Positions 22,801-29,452 of a stretch of 64,000 nucleotides of DNA are shown here, one piece after another. Position 1 is the stretch's first letter, and every line of letters starts with the position of its first letter. A program made the position numbers and the translations under genes. The DNA is from Euleptes europaea (Eukaryota; Chordata; Lepidosauria; Squamata; Sphaerodactylidae), in contig NC_079325.1 in NCBI RefSeq assembly GCF_029931775.1, forward strand, positions 21,495,461 through 21,559,460. Reading direction: 5' to 3'. A model generated the notes under the pieces. That model saw only the letters and a list, made by a program, of their open reading frames with translations, was not told the origin of the DNA and searched no databases.

Positions 22801-23935
22801 CATCAGTTTGCAGTGCCAAGCCAAGAACCCGAAGGAGATGCCCAGACCTCCAGAGACCCCGCCGCGCCTGGGCGGCAGCAGCAACCTTCTGACCGACTCG
22901 GGCTCCATCTCGGTCACACTGAACTCCGGCCCACACGGCGCCGAGGTCGACGGCGCCTACTCCCTGGGGGTGCAGTTCTGGGCACTGATGATCACCCATT
23001 TCCTGTACATCACCCTGTGGGCCTTCGGCGCCACGGCAGTGTCCCAGCGCTGGTTCCTCCTGAAGGTTGTTTTCAGCTGCCTCTACGGAGTCACTGCTGT
23101 CATGCTGGGGCTCTTTATCTTTGTTCACCACTGCGCCCGGCGCAGGGACGTGCAGAACTCCTGGTTTGCCTGCTGCCCCTCATACAGGAACGCTTTGCCC
23201 ATGCAAGCCTACGTGCTCCCGGGGGTGGAGGACGGCTCGCAGGTCTTCATCGGCTGCAGCCCGGAGGCGGCGCACTCCGCGAAGTCCTCATCCTCCCCCA
23301 GCAGCACCAATTCGGCCCCTGGTTCCTGCAAGCTCAACAATTTGCAGGTGGCTCTCGGGCAGGCGGAGAGCCACCCCCCGGCGCCCCCCAGCTACGAGGA
23401 TCCAGAGCCACCCAGCAGCAAGGGTGCCCCCGCCGCCAGGTATGCCAACAACCTCCACGGGCGCAGCAGGCACCACAAAAGCAGGACTAAGCAATACCGG
23501 GAAGGGAAGCACCAGCGGCTCAAAGCGCTGCGGGGGCCTTCCTCCGAGCACCCTGCCAGCGAGAGCGGCAGCTTCCACAACAGCCTTTCAGAAAGCTACC
23601 AAAGCAGCCGGAACAGCCCGCTGAACAATCGGCGCCAGGGCCCGGGTCCCAACCCGGACTCGGCCCTGACGCAGTCGGACTTGAGCGACGGGGGCGGCAG
23701 CAGCGGTCACCAGGCGGGGGACTTCGGCCGAGCCCAGCGGCGGAGTGCCAGCCGAGACAACCTTCGGCACCAGGCCAACCCCGCGGACAGAGAGACTAAG
23801 CGGAGATCTTTCCCGCTCAACGTGGCCAACCAGAACGGGGCTTTGAAGGGTAGCAAGTACGATATCAACCTCGCCAGCGCTGAGAGCACGGCAGGCATGA
23901 AAACGGGGCTCTGGAAGAGCGAGACGACGGTGTAG
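1619..23935 (+). CDS. ADGRA2: ADGRA2 (GPR124/TEM5), 3' part of gene, 13 coding exons
   Basis: Adhesion G-protein-coupled receptor A2, a plasma-membrane protein that works with RECK to enhance WNT7A/WNT7B canonical signalling in brain endothelium (family knowledge). Thirteen exons join in frame to give about 1,075 residues: second half of the LRR/Ig ectodomain, hormone-receptor motif, GAIN/GPS region, seven transmembrane segments and a long basic, serine-rich cytoplasmic tail ending in the PDZ ligand ETTV. All splice junctions are GT/AG and phases match throughout. Residue similarity to my memory of human GPR124 is high in the Ig domain and TM segments and lower in the tail. The signal peptide, leucine-rich repeats and start codon lie left of the window. 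No internal stop or frameshift is seen, so the gene looks intact. It is convergent with BRF2 downstream. ADGRA1 and ADGRA3 are the alternative paralogues; ADGRA1 lacks the ectodomain, and synteny with BRF2 and RAB11FIP1 favours ADGRA2. Confidence 0.95.
1867..2382 (-). repeat. SINE family A interrupted by SINE family B
   Basis: An inverted family A copy is split into 1867-2006 and 2322-2382. The break is at ttaactggga and the sequence resumes tgaacctgggacc. The interruption is a complete plus-strand family B SINE. Confidence 0.8.
2007..2321 (+). repeat. SINE family B, nested in family A
   Basis: Family B consensus: gagccagcgtggtgtagtgg head (tRNA-like A box), ggtttgattcccc (B box), body with gaagccagctgggtgacctt, and tail ccaactcttcttctt. 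This copy is nearly full length. Confidence 0.85.
2612..2776 (+). CDS. ADGRA2: ADGRA2 exon: second half of Ig-like domain and RGD motif
   Basis: The acceptor is tgtccccag and the donor is cttcag|gtagga. It encodes [20 protein letters not shown], which contains the Ig-fold tyrosine-corner-like GEWEC, then [17 protein letters not shown] and NNRGDF. The Arg-Gly-Asp triplet lies at 2763-2771. Both ends are phase 2. The open frame continues upstream into the intron, but the acceptor and homology fix the start at 2612. Confidence 0.93.
3018..3372 (+). repeat. SINE family B with duplicated head
   Basis: A stub of the head (gagccagcgtggtgtagtgg, 3018-3044) is followed by a full-length copy from 3067 to 3372 ending ccaaccttcttct. 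The flanking aatgtgatctg(c/t)gaaa is repeated around the stub, suggesting a local duplication or target duplication. Confidence 0.8.
3585..3937 (+). repeat. CR1 3' end
   Basis: 5'-truncated CR1 ending ccagcagggcttttcttatgttcttatg, with the tandem ttcttatg tail of this subfamily. Inverted forms of the same 3' end recur many times in the window. Confidence 0.8.
3938..5681 (+). other. Unique GC-rich intron block
   Basis: This is the longest repeat-free stretch of the ADGRA2 part (1.7 kb). It is GC-rich, with a homopolymeric G run at about 4887-4898 and an AT-rich island near 4650-4700. Open frames on both strands are not conserved proteins that I recognise and look fortuitous. It may carry regulatory DNA. 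Confidence 0.4.
5682..5897. mobile_element. hAT-type miniature element, family 1, with target duplication
   Basis: The terminal inverted repeats are tagggttgcca / tggcaaccctg. The flanks gtcatctc (5674-5681) and gtcatctt (5898-5905) form an 8-bp duplication with one mismatch, as expected of hAT elements. The interior contains ccattttctccaggtgaact and ggagatcagttttaatagca, shared with four other copies in the window. Confidence 0.75.
6320..6508 (-). repeat. SINE family A
   Basis: Inverted copy from cactgccttatactgaatca to gatgctctaccactgaac. The terminal pseudo-tRNA end is slightly truncated. Confidence 0.85.
6509..7082 (+). other. Intronic sequence, nothing recognised
   Basis: No gene, RNA or repeat is recognised here. 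There is a local ggtttgc/accaaaccag inverted motif near 6800-6850 only. Confidence 0.35.
7083..7282 (+). repeat. SINE family D (tRNA-derived)
   Basis: The head gagccattatggtgcagtgg, gttagagtgttggacc and ggttggaatccccactctg (A and B boxes) is followed by tgaccttgggccagt and a tail ggatataaatgaagtaaata. It is related to family B but has a different body and tail. Confidence 0.75.
7769..7964 (+). CDS. ADGRA2: ADGRA2 exon: hormone-receptor motif (HRM)
   Basis: The acceptor is gccaacag and the donor is gtgctg|gtgagt. It encodes [20 protein letters not shown], then a variable Gly-rich loop, [20 protein letters not shown] and [13 protein letters not shown]. The cysteine pattern and W residues match the HormR fold found between Ig and GAIN in ADGRA receptors. 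The exon ends in phase 0. Confidence 0.94.
8459..8774 (+). repeat. SINE family B
   Basis: Full-length copy with gagccagcgtggtgaagtta head, ggtttgattccccactcctc and ccaactcttcttcttc tail. A partial head (gtagtagttaagagcggtg) precedes it at about 8435. Confidence 0.82.
9043..9192 (+). CDS. ADGRA2: ADGRA2 exon: start of GAIN region
   Basis: The acceptor is gctcctag and the donor is aagcag|gtaatg. It is exactly 50 codons in phase 0/0, opening [20 protein letters not shown] and ending [10 protein letters not shown]. It is predicted helical and corresponds to GAIN subdomain A. The initial Met is an internal residue, not a translation start. Confidence 0.93.
9219..9560 (-). repeat. CR1 3' end
   Basis: Inverted copy beginning cataagaacataagaaaggcc and reaching into ggcagggagttccacaatta. 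It follows within 30 bp of the donor of the exon ending at 9192. Confidence 0.82.
9929..10196 (+). repeat. SINE family B 5' part joined to CR1 tail
   Basis: The family B head and middle (9929-10081) end at ggccagtcacagtgaac. From about 10105 the sequence is a CR1 tail (ttggccactgtgtgagacag ... ccagcagggctcttcttgtg). The missing family B 3' half type reappears at 10410-10560. Confidence 0.7.
10410..10560 (+). repeat. SINE family B, 3' half
   Basis: From gtgaccgtgggctagtcaca to ccaactcttcttctt, ending 29 bp before the acceptor of the exon at 10590. The tail adds to the pyrimidine-rich stretch upstream of that acceptor. Confidence 0.75.
10590..10751 (+). CDS. ADGRA2: ADGRA2 exon: GAIN subdomain A helices
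   Basis: The acceptor is tctccctag and the donor is gccgtg|gtaggg. It is 54 codons in phase 0/0, encoding [20 protein letters not shown], then [20 protein letters not shown] and SQHVAV. It is an amphipathic helical block typical of the GAIN domain. Confidence 0.93.
10984..11172 (+). repeat. SINE family A, divergent
   Basis: The head caggctgtggctcagtggta and B box ggttcaacccccagc are intact. The body (gatctcccgagacctgaagt, agggtagagaaccctgacct) differs from the other copies, suggesting an older subfamily. Confidence 0.75.
11173..12080 (+). other. Intronic sequence, nothing recognised
   Basis: Unique-looking sequence with a homopolymer C/A run near 11727-11745. No gene or repeat is supported. 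Confidence 0.35.
12081..12295 (-). repeat. SINE family A
   Basis: Inverted full-length copy, from atgaacacatgaagctgcct to ccactgagccactgtcctcc. Confidence 0.85.
12637..12762. mobile_element. hAT-type miniature element, family 1, truncated
   Basis: It starts tagggttgccaggtttctct and stops abruptly after ccattttctccagg, where the LTR-like sequence begins. The right half is absent. Confidence 0.65.
12763..13237 (+). mobile_element. LTR-like fossil upstream of ADGRA2 exon
   Basis: It begins tgttgtgcctgagtaatc exactly at the break in the hAT element, and has a TATA-like tataaaacc near 13103 and an aataaa near 13192. This organisation (TG start, TATA, poly(A) signal) fits a solo LTR. The right boundary is approximate and no flanking duplication was confirmed. 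No internal coding region is attached. Confidence 0.4.
13259..13468 (+). CDS. ADGRA2: ADGRA2 exon: GAIN subdomain B
   Basis: The acceptor is gctctggcag and the donor is gtcaag|gtgagg. It is 70 codons in phase 0/0, encoding [30 protein letters not shown], a short Pro/Arg-rich insert, then [17 protein letters not shown] candidate solo LTR lies a few tens of bases upstream of the acceptor. Confidence 0.93.
13486..13672. mobile_element. hAT-type miniature element, family 1
   Basis: From cagggtggccagatcc to ggaggttggcatcccta, with the shared ccattttctccagg and ctggagatgagctgtaatt interior and an internal G run. It lies 17 bp after the donor of the exon ending at 13468. Confidence 0.65.
13673..14229 (+). 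other. Intronic sequence, nothing recognised
   Basis: AT-rich towards the right; no gene or repeat identified. Confidence 0.35.
14230..15075 (-). repeat. LINE 3'-end fragments, clade unassigned
   Basis: The minus-strand translation of 14370-14580 gives [20 protein letters not shown] and then [18 protein letters not shown] before a stop, a C-terminal pattern seen in non-LTR retrotransposon ORF2. A second block at 14690-15075 (taaatttatttacagcaaaagcc, ataatttaccggataaaatt) looks like another 3' end. Assignment is by pattern only. Confidence 0.45.
15176..15380 (+). CDS. ADGRA2: ADGRA2 exon: GAIN subdomain B
   Basis: The acceptor is gtcccctcag and the donor is gcacac|gtaagg. It encodes [20 protein letters not shown], a Pro-rich loop, [19 protein letters not shown] and [10 protein letters not shown]. 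It starts in phase 0 and ends with one base of a split codon. Confidence 0.93.
15605..15813 (+). CDS. ADGRA2: ADGRA2 exon: end of GAIN domain and GPS
   Basis: The acceptor is tccccag and the donor is cttatg|gtaggt. It encodes [20 protein letters not shown] and [10 protein letters not shown], and ends [11 protein letters not shown]. This is the GPS position (Cys, His-Leu, tethered-agonist strand), but the canonical H-L-S/T scissile triplet reads H-L-N at 15787-15795, so autoproteolysis is doubtful. Confidence 0.93.
15868..15964 (+). repeat. CR1 3' end, short
   Basis: From gtgggcttcctagaggcacc to catggcttttcttatgttgc, the last 97 bp of the CR1 3' end. Confidence 0.8.
16092..16512 (-). repeat. 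RTE-BovB 3' fragment interrupted by SINE family B
   Basis: BovB pieces at 16092-16223 (gtctatctcttgttgggtct ... cagcttctaggg) and 16446-16512 (tgggtcagctcaagcttgat) read on the minus strand as the RT C-terminal end. Between them, 16224-16445 is the 3' two-thirds of a plus-strand family B SINE ending in a (ttc)n/(cct)n tail. Confidence 0.72.
16643..16770 (+). CDS. ADGRA2: ADGRA2 exon: juxtamembrane stalk and TM1
   Basis: The acceptor is ccgatgcag and the donor is aaccacag|gtgagt. It encodes [20 protein letters not shown] followed by a hydrophobic span ([20 protein letters not shown]), which is transmembrane segment 1. It ends with two bases of a split Ser codon. Confidence 0.94.
17018..17235 (+). 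repeat. SINE family A, full-length, best preserved
   Basis: The clearest forward copy: gaggggctgtggctcagtgg, tagagcatctgcttggcatg, ggttcaatccccggggtctc, then body and terminal cagcttcatgtgtgttcatg. Confidence 0.88.
17236..17690 (+). other. Intronic sequence, nothing recognised
   Basis: No repeat or gene recognised up to the pyrimidine-rich acceptor of the exon at 17691. Confidence 0.35.
17691..17814 (+). CDS. ADGRA2: ADGRA2 exon: TM2
   Basis: The acceptor is ctgtttttcag and the donor is caggcg|gtgagt. It encodes [20 protein letters not shown], then [20 protein letters not shown]. It carries intracellular loop 1, TM2 and the start of extracellular loop 1. Confidence 0.95.
17815..18384 (+). 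other. Intronic sequence, nothing recognised
   Basis: Unique-looking intron sequence. A minus-strand open frame here has no recognisable product. Confidence 0.35.
18385..18640 (-). repeat. SINE family B
   Basis: Inverted copy from aagaagagttggtttttata to ggaggagtggggaatcaaat. The tRNA-like head is truncated. Confidence 0.8.
18641..19208 (+). other. Intronic sequence with a short local duplication
   Basis: aacaagaagatagttccagg is present twice in direct tandem near 18963-19012. Otherwise nothing is recognised. A poly-C run (19131-19145) precedes the acceptor at 19208. Confidence 0.35.
19209..19354 (+). CDS. ADGRA2: ADGRA2 exon: TM3 and intracellular loop 2
   Basis: The acceptor is tttccctgcag and the donor is ctacg|gtacag, a weaker GTACAG donor. 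It encodes [32 protein letters not shown], a Gln/Glu-rich segment and PRPMLR. The split Arg codon (CG plus A) is completed by the next exon. Confidence 0.92.
19499..19781 (-). repeat. Sauria-type SINE, near full length
   Basis: On the minus strand it runs ggagccccgtggcgcatagt, ctgcagtactgcagtccaag, gatcccgacggaagt, tgagtacccagcttgctgag, then gcctagtaaacgtcgggatg and the BovB-like 3' end. It is the inverted counterpart of the copy at 56209-56507. Confidence 0.85.
20036..20125 (+). CDS. ADGRA2: ADGRA2 exon: TM4
   Basis: The acceptor is tgtgcttcag and the donor is tccta|gtaagc. This short exon encodes [20 protein letters not shown], then IHNYGDHDS and the first two bases of Tyr. An in-frame TAG spans the donor and is removed by splicing. 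Without splicing the protein would stop here. Confidence 0.94.
20529..20826 (+). repeat. SINE family B, full-length
   Basis: From gagccagcgtggtgtagtgg to cccaacacttcttcttct. Confidence 0.85.
21119..22546. mobile_element. hAT-type miniature element, family 1, split by Penelope-like element
   Basis: The left piece is 21119-21316 (agggttgccaactccagg ... ctagtacctggaggtt) and the right piece is 22523-22546 (ending ggttggcaaccct). Together they make a complete family 1 element. The 14 bases agtacctggaggtt occur on both sides of the insert, marking the target duplication of the intruder. Confidence 0.8.
21317..22522 (-). mobile_element. Penelope-like element 3' fragment with inverted (snap-back) end
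   Basis: On the minus strand a short frame ends [20 protein letters not shown] plus NN, resembling the C-terminal tail of Penelope GIY-YIG endonucleases (pattern: aromatic or Leu-Ile-His/Tyr...LxPxGLN). Downstream, the minus strand carries ctgaagaagccttccgaaac at about 21729-21748, a hammerhead-like core (CUGANGA...GAAAC) as reported for Penelope elements. The ends 21363-21484 and 22401-22522 are inverted copies, and a second inverted pair lies at about 22271-22316 / 22353-22396. Insert length is 1,206 bp. It is incomplete, since the RT domain is missing. Confidence 0.65.
22708..23935 (+). CDS. ADGRA2: ADGRA2 terminal coding exon: TM5-TM7 and cytoplasmic tail
   Basis: The acceptor is tgctgtgcag. 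The exon encodes 408 residues to a TAG at 23933-23935. TM5 ([20 protein letters not shown]), TM6 ([20 protein letters not shown]) and TM7 ([20 protein letters not shown]) are clear. The tail follows with [27 protein letters not shown], Ser-rich stretches, [10 protein letters not shown] and the terminal [13 protein letters not shown] is a class I PDZ ligand known in this receptor to engage DLG/SAP97-type scaffolds. Confidence 0.96.
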
Positions 23936-25250
23936 GGAGCAGGTAGGGAGCTGTGAGCCATAGGTTATCTCAGAGCCTGCCAAAGCAAGCTGTGGAGGTG
24001 ATTATTGTGCACTAAAGGGGACATGGTCAGCAGCGGCGAGAGCCCGCGTGCTCCTTGCTTGTCTGCCTACAGGACCGAGGAAGGTTCACCTGGTGTGAGA
24101 ACGGCAGGGGCAGCGTGCGTGTGCCTTGTCTTAAGAAGCGAGGCACACTTCCCCACACCTGACTTTCTAGGCGCCAGGCAGGGTTGGGCAAGGAATCTTC
24201 CCCTCTCCCTCGAACAAGCAGAAGACTCCTCCTTCCCCAAGGCAGTCATGCGAAAGACAATCGTTGTGCTTGAGCATCCTGGAGAATTGCAATCTATTTT
24301 AACCCTTCCTGCATGTCACTTAGGCCCTAGATGCTTTTTGTATATCATACGGAGGGAAGGCGGTGTTTTTATAAGCTGAAATCTCAAGCATCGTATGTAC
24401 ATATGTATAGGCAAATTGCTATCCAGTGGAAGTGCCTTCATTTTACGTTAAGCAATCGTGTAAAGGAGCTCTCCCTTCCCCCTTTAGCACTTAGCTCAGG
24501 GTCCATGCACACAACTCCCTTCCAGCTCAACTTTGACACAGTGATGGGATTGCCTCTGCGCCACTCCAAAGCAAGAGACGGGTGGTCGTTTCTGGAAAGA
24601 ACTGAAGGTGTACGATGGAGGGGTCCTGACTGCAGAGCATACGCTCGTTTCTTTTGTCTGATTTTTTATTCTGGCTCCAACAAGAGCAAGAATGTGGGCA
24701 AGAATGATGATAATGTGATGAGTGGACAACAGCTAGGAGTAGAAGTCTCCATAAAAACCTTGGGTTACCTCCAGCCTCTGAGTCAAAAGGCTCCCCTTCC
24801 CCCCAAAAAAAGTCTTACTAGCAATGAGGACATGAGCCCAAACTGTTGTTTAGAGTAGCATTTAAAAAGTTCGGAGGCTGGAAAGAAAACCAGAAAACGT
24901 TTCTAGAATTTTGCAAGGAAGAGCCCCAGGTGGCTTAAAACTCTATATTTTTGAAGGATTATTTTGCATTGGACACTTTCAACACCTCCAGCTCCTTTTG
25001 GGTTTTTAAAAAGGCGCAACCCTTGGAGTTGCGGGACTTTTGCTAAATTGTTCAAGAAATCACAAGTGCAAAGCAGTGCAGAATGCATAACATCAAAAAT
25101 GAGCTGGAATTGGCCATGTCAGGGTGCCCTGAGAATGTCTCAAAGGCCGCTTCCCAAAGTAGCGGGGCAGCAGCGCTACTCTCTGTACAAGCAGGAGACC
25201 CCTAGTCCTTGCCTAACAGCAATGAGAAGTGGCCCTCTTTTCACTTTACA
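23936..25250 (+). other. ADGRA2: Sequence after ADGRA2 stop, probable 3' UTR
   Basis: This non-repetitive sequence directly follows the stop codon. I see no convincing AATAAA between the stop and the first SINE at about 25280, so the poly(A) site is unresolved. The nearest plus-strand AATAAA in otherwise unique sequence is at 29705-29710, which would require a very long UTR crossing several repeats. Confidence 0.4.
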
Positions 25251-25279
25251 TTTCGCGAGCTAATGAAAATCATTGCACA

Positions 25280-25479
25280 GGAACACATGAAGCTGTCTTA
25301 TACTAGCCCATCAAAGTCAGTACTGTCTACTCAGACCAGCAGCGGCTCTCCAGGGTCTCAGGAAGAGGTTTTTCACATCACCTACCTGCCTAGTCCCTTT
25401 AACTGGAGATACCGAGGATTGAAAATGGGACCTTCTGCATGCCAAGCAGATGCTCTACCACTGAGCCACAGCCCCTCCC
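25280..25479 (-). repeat. SINE family A
   Basis: Inverted copy from gaacacatgaagctgtctta to ccactgagccacagcccctc. Confidence 0.85.
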
Positions 25480-25535
25480 GTAAAACTGAAGGCCTGAAGA
25501 GGGCAGTTCTCTGCAAGCAGAAAAGCAGGATAGGA

Positions 25536-25776
25536 AGCAAAGAAAAAGAGTTTGTTTTTATACCCTGCTTTACCTTTAAGGACTCTCAAAGCAGCTTACA
25601 ATAACCTTCCCCTCCCCACAACAGACACCCTGTGAGGTAGGTGAGGCTGAGAGAGTTCAGAGAGAACTGTGACTAGCCCAAGGTCACCCAGCAGGCTTCA
25701 TGTGGAGGAGCAGGGAATCGAACCCAGTTCACCAGATTAGAGTCTATCGCTCTTAACCACTATGCCATGCTGGCTG
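25536..25776 (-). repeat. SINE family B
   Basis: Inverted copy; the end carries the tRNA-like head (ctcttaaccactatgccatg, complement of the A-box region). Confidence 0.82.
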
Positions 25777-25979
25777 TCAGAGGCCATGGAGCTTTTCCTC
25801 CAGCTGTAGGTAGGACCCTACCACCTGAAATCGGCAGCAGAGCAATCCATTCTGGTACCTGACCCTCCGACCTATGAGAATCGTGCTTTAGTTGTGAAGA
25901 TGTTTCATTTCCCAGTCTGCCTCCCCGGTTTTGTACAGCTTCTTCCAAAGATTTCAGAACACAAGGAACACTGAGGCAA

Positions 25980-26182
25980 CGGTGCAGCTAAGCGGCAGAG
26001 GATCTGCTTTGCAGGCAGACGGTCCCAGGTTTTGTTCCCGGCCTCTCCGCTTTAAAGGATCATGAAAGTGGTCATGTGAAAGACCTCTGCCTAAGACTCT
26101 GGAGAGCTGCTGCCAGTCTGAGCAGACAGTCCTGAGCACGAAAGACTGGTGGTTGGACTCAGTTTAAAGCAGCTTCACATGT
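25980..26182 (+). repeat. SINE family A, divergent
   Basis: A degraded head (ggtgcagctaagcggcagag) and B box (ggttttgttccc), with a body gacctctgcctaagactctg and cagtctgagcagacagtcct. An older copy. Confidence 0.7.
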
Positions 26183-27101
26183 GGGGTTTTAGGACATCTG
26201 GGCAATTGTGCCCCTAATATGTGTTTAAAATAAGGAGAGGCCTAGCCTCCTCATTCCCCTTCCATTCTGCATGGTTGCACAAACTTTTGAACAGAGATGT
26301 AAAGTGAAAAGAGATGTGCTGTGAAGTGACACAACAAATAATATTTTTTTCCCAAAGAGAGGAAAGGGGGAAAAACCTTCAGGTTTGCTGTCTCTATTTT
26401 TTACACACACAAAAGTTAGCCCTATGGGTTACCAAGTTACCAAAGTAAAAGCCATAGCTCTACCCAATCAAAGCTTTCCAGCTATGAGTGTCTTGGTTGT
26501 GACACTTTTTAAAAACTCTGTATTTAAAAAAACCCATCTGAGCTGGATTTACCTCTCCTTCACGGCAAGTACTATGCAAAGATTGTCTGGTCTGGAAAAA
26601 AAGAGCTATTTGTTTGTATGAAATTTTTGGGGAGACTGTTCTCATCTAAACCTTGTGTGCTCCACCGTCACCCCAAGAACAGCGAGGAACCAAGGAAGGG
26701 AAAGGCAAATACCTGTCTTTAACCTGCACCTTACTGCCTAGGACTCTTTTCCTTCCCTTTTCTCTCCCCCTACATTACTGATTAACAAATGGACTTCCAC
26801 GTTTTCAAAGAAAAGAGTTCCAGAGAAGGTGTGGTAGTAATTTAAAGCAACCCTGTGTAATGAATTGTACCATTGACTCACCGGCCAGCAAACACAAAAA
26901 GTATTAGAAACAATCAAAGGCTGTTGGCTGAAAATGCGACTCGCGCACCCACTTCTCTGTGTTTTTTTTTGTACTGGAAAACAAGATGATACAGCATAAA
27001 CAATGACCAGGCTTCAACATTTAGCAGAAGAATTATCTTGAGCCTTTTCCACACCCTCACACCAAGCCAACACCCAGATGAGCAGACACACACACCAGAG
27101 G
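26183..27101. other. Intergenic sequence, nothing recognised
   Basis: Unique-looking sequence between ADGRA2 and BRF2; no gene, RNA or repeat can be supported. Confidence 0.35.
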
Positions 27102-27304
27102 TAGGGTTGCCAGGTCCCTCTTTGCCACTGGCGGGAGGTTTTTGGGGTGGAGCCTGAGGAGGGCGGGGTTTGGGGAGAGACTTCAATGCCATTGAGTCCA
27201 GTTGCCAAAGCAGCCATTTTCTCCTGGTGAATTGATCTCTATTGGTTGGAGATCAGTTGTAATAGCAGGAGATTCCAGATAGGACCTGGAGGTTGGAAAC
27301 CCTA
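27102..27304. mobile_element. hAT-type miniature element, family 1, near complete
   Basis: From tagggttgccaggtccctct to acctggaggttggaaaccct, with the conserved interior (ccattttctcctggtgaatt, gagatcagttgtaatagcag). The flanking duplication is not clear. Confidence 0.72.
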
Positions 27305-28012
27305 ATCAAAGGCCCTGCCACCGTTACCACGTATGCTAAGGCAAGGGCAGCTATAGAACCCTTGGTGCAATATTACAAATACCACTTGAACAACAGTCGA
27401 GACACCAGCTGAGCATTCAGTCTTCTCTCTGCCCTTTATCTAACAGGAGTACTTGGATTTAGGAGAAAGGGAGGAGATGGCTTCCAAAAATATTGAGGGT
27501 CATCTTAGGGTAGCCTGTACTGATGAAATACACCTGAGACCCACCGTTATGCGTCTTTTTAATGGACATCACATTCTGTGGAGTCCTCCAGCGGTGCTAA
27601 AGTAATCGTCAAGATCTGCAACCTCTTGAGGAGTCAGCCATGTGGCTCTTTCCCATGCAATTGGCTGCACTCCACATGTGGTTATGCAACTTTCAGTATA
27701 ACACTATGACTGTTGGATGACCCCCCCATGGCAAAAATCACCACTATGATGTTTATAACGCCCCACCTTTCGGGCAGAAGAATCTATAGAAGCCTATTAG
27801 CAGTTACAGTTTTGTTCAGCATGCTGTATCGGCTGAAGCCAGAACAAACTAACACACACTTCTCTTCCAGAGCCTTATTGGTGAATCTCTCCTGTAGGGA
27901 AGCATTGTGGTGTCCTGATGCTTTTGGTTACAAGACCTGCCTCTAATGGAGGTGCCCCTTTTAATCAGGTGACATCAGACTTTTTAAAGAATACAGACAC
28001 TGATAAAGCACA
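27305..28012. other. Intergenic sequence, nothing recognised
   Basis: No gene, RNA or repeat identified. Confidence 0.35.
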
Positions 28013-28347
28013 TGGAGCCCTGCTGGATTAGACGCCTGGTCCATTTAATCCAGCAGCCTGTTTCCACATAGTAGCCAGCCAGATGCTGACAGGCAGCCGC
28101 CCCGTCATTGCTCCTCTGAACATCTGGAGATCCCTGAACCCATGAAGCTGCCTTATACTGAATCAGACCCTTGGTCCATCAAAGTCAGTATTGTCTACTC
28201 AGACCAGCAGTGGCTCTCCAGGGTCTCAGGCAGCAGAGGTCTTTCCCATCACCTACTTGCCTAGTCCCTTTAACTGGAGATGCCGGGGATCAAACCTGGG
28301 ACCTTCCGCATGCCAAGCAGATGCTCTGCCACTGAGCCACATCCCTG
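28013..28347 (-). repeat. Old CR1 end followed by SINE family A
   Basis: 28013-28130 is a diverged CR1 end (ggagccctgctggattagac, ccatttaatccagcagcctg). 28138-28347 is an inverted full-length family A SINE (catgaagctgccttatactg ... ctctgccactgagccacatc). Confidence 0.75.
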
Positions 28348-28903
28348 TTCATATGCAGTGTAAATGCTAATCAAGAAAGCTGATTCAGGGAGCTTGGAAA
28401 GAGAAACTTCAGTGGAGAAATGGCAGGAACAGGAAAAACAGAACTTCCCTGAACAATCCTGCCGCCCCTTAGCAGTATTTGCATCACAAACACTAGCAAA
28501 CACATCCTAGCAGGGAACACAGTAAAAACTAATGCACGGACCTGGGGCAGGATGGGAGGAGAAGAGCTGACATATATCTTCCAGGAAACACGCAGTGCTG
28601 CTTCCAGTCTCCACCTGCACAAACAGATGGACTAGGGTACTGCAGACGTGCGTTAGTTTTAGACACACACAAAAAAACATTTGTGAAATTGCACAAGTGA
28701 TTACTTGGGCTGGCCCACGACAGTATGCCAATTGTCATTTTAAAAAACAAACAAAAACAAACCCACCATTCAGTGTTTATTAAGACATCCTCGACTCTGG
28801 GCACAGACAGACCTCGCAGACAGGTAGCCACTTTTCAGCCACCTTGCCTGAGCAAAACCTACCTCTGAGGGACCACAAGGACCGTTTGGTTCATGGCACC
28901 ACA
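28348..28903. other. Intergenic sequence, nothing recognised
   Basis: Contains a short A/C-rich tract near 28740-28765; no gene or repeat identified. Confidence 0.35.
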
Positions 28904-29452
28904 CAGAATCACAGAATAGAATCATAGGGTTGGAAGGGACCACCAGGGTCATCTAGTCCAACCCCCTGCACAATGCAGGAAATTCACAACTACCTCACTC
29001 CCACACCTCCAGTGACCCCTACTCCATGCCCAGAAGATGGCAAACCACCCCTCCAGGATCTCTGGCCTGAAGGAAATTTGCTTCCTGACCCTAAAGTGAT
29101 GATCGCCGTTATCCTGGGCATGGAAGAAAGGGCCACGAGAGCCAAACACTGGCACAATCCTTCCTGACTCCCTCTCATGATCTGCCTAAGTTCACGGAAT
29201 TAGCCTTGATAACAGATGGCCATCTAGCCTCTGCTTAAAAACCTCCAAAGGAGAGCCCACCACCTCCCCAGAAAGCCTGTTCCACTGAGGAACTGCTCTG
29301 TCAGAAAGTTCTTTCTAATGTTTAGCTGGAAACTCTTTTGATTTAATTTCAACCCGTTGGTTCTGGTCCAACCTTCTGGGGCAACAGAAAACAACTCCAG
29401 ACCATCCTTCATATGACAGTCCTTCAAGTACATACTACAGGGCAGATTGAAC
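28904..29452 (-). repeat. CR1 3' end, second subfamily, 5'-truncated
   Basis: It begins agaatcacagaatagaatca, the complement of the tandem attctatg tail, then tagggttggaagggaccacc and 500 bp of CR1 body reaching into the end of the coding region. This is a different subfamily from the ttcttatg-tailed copies. Confidence 0.8.
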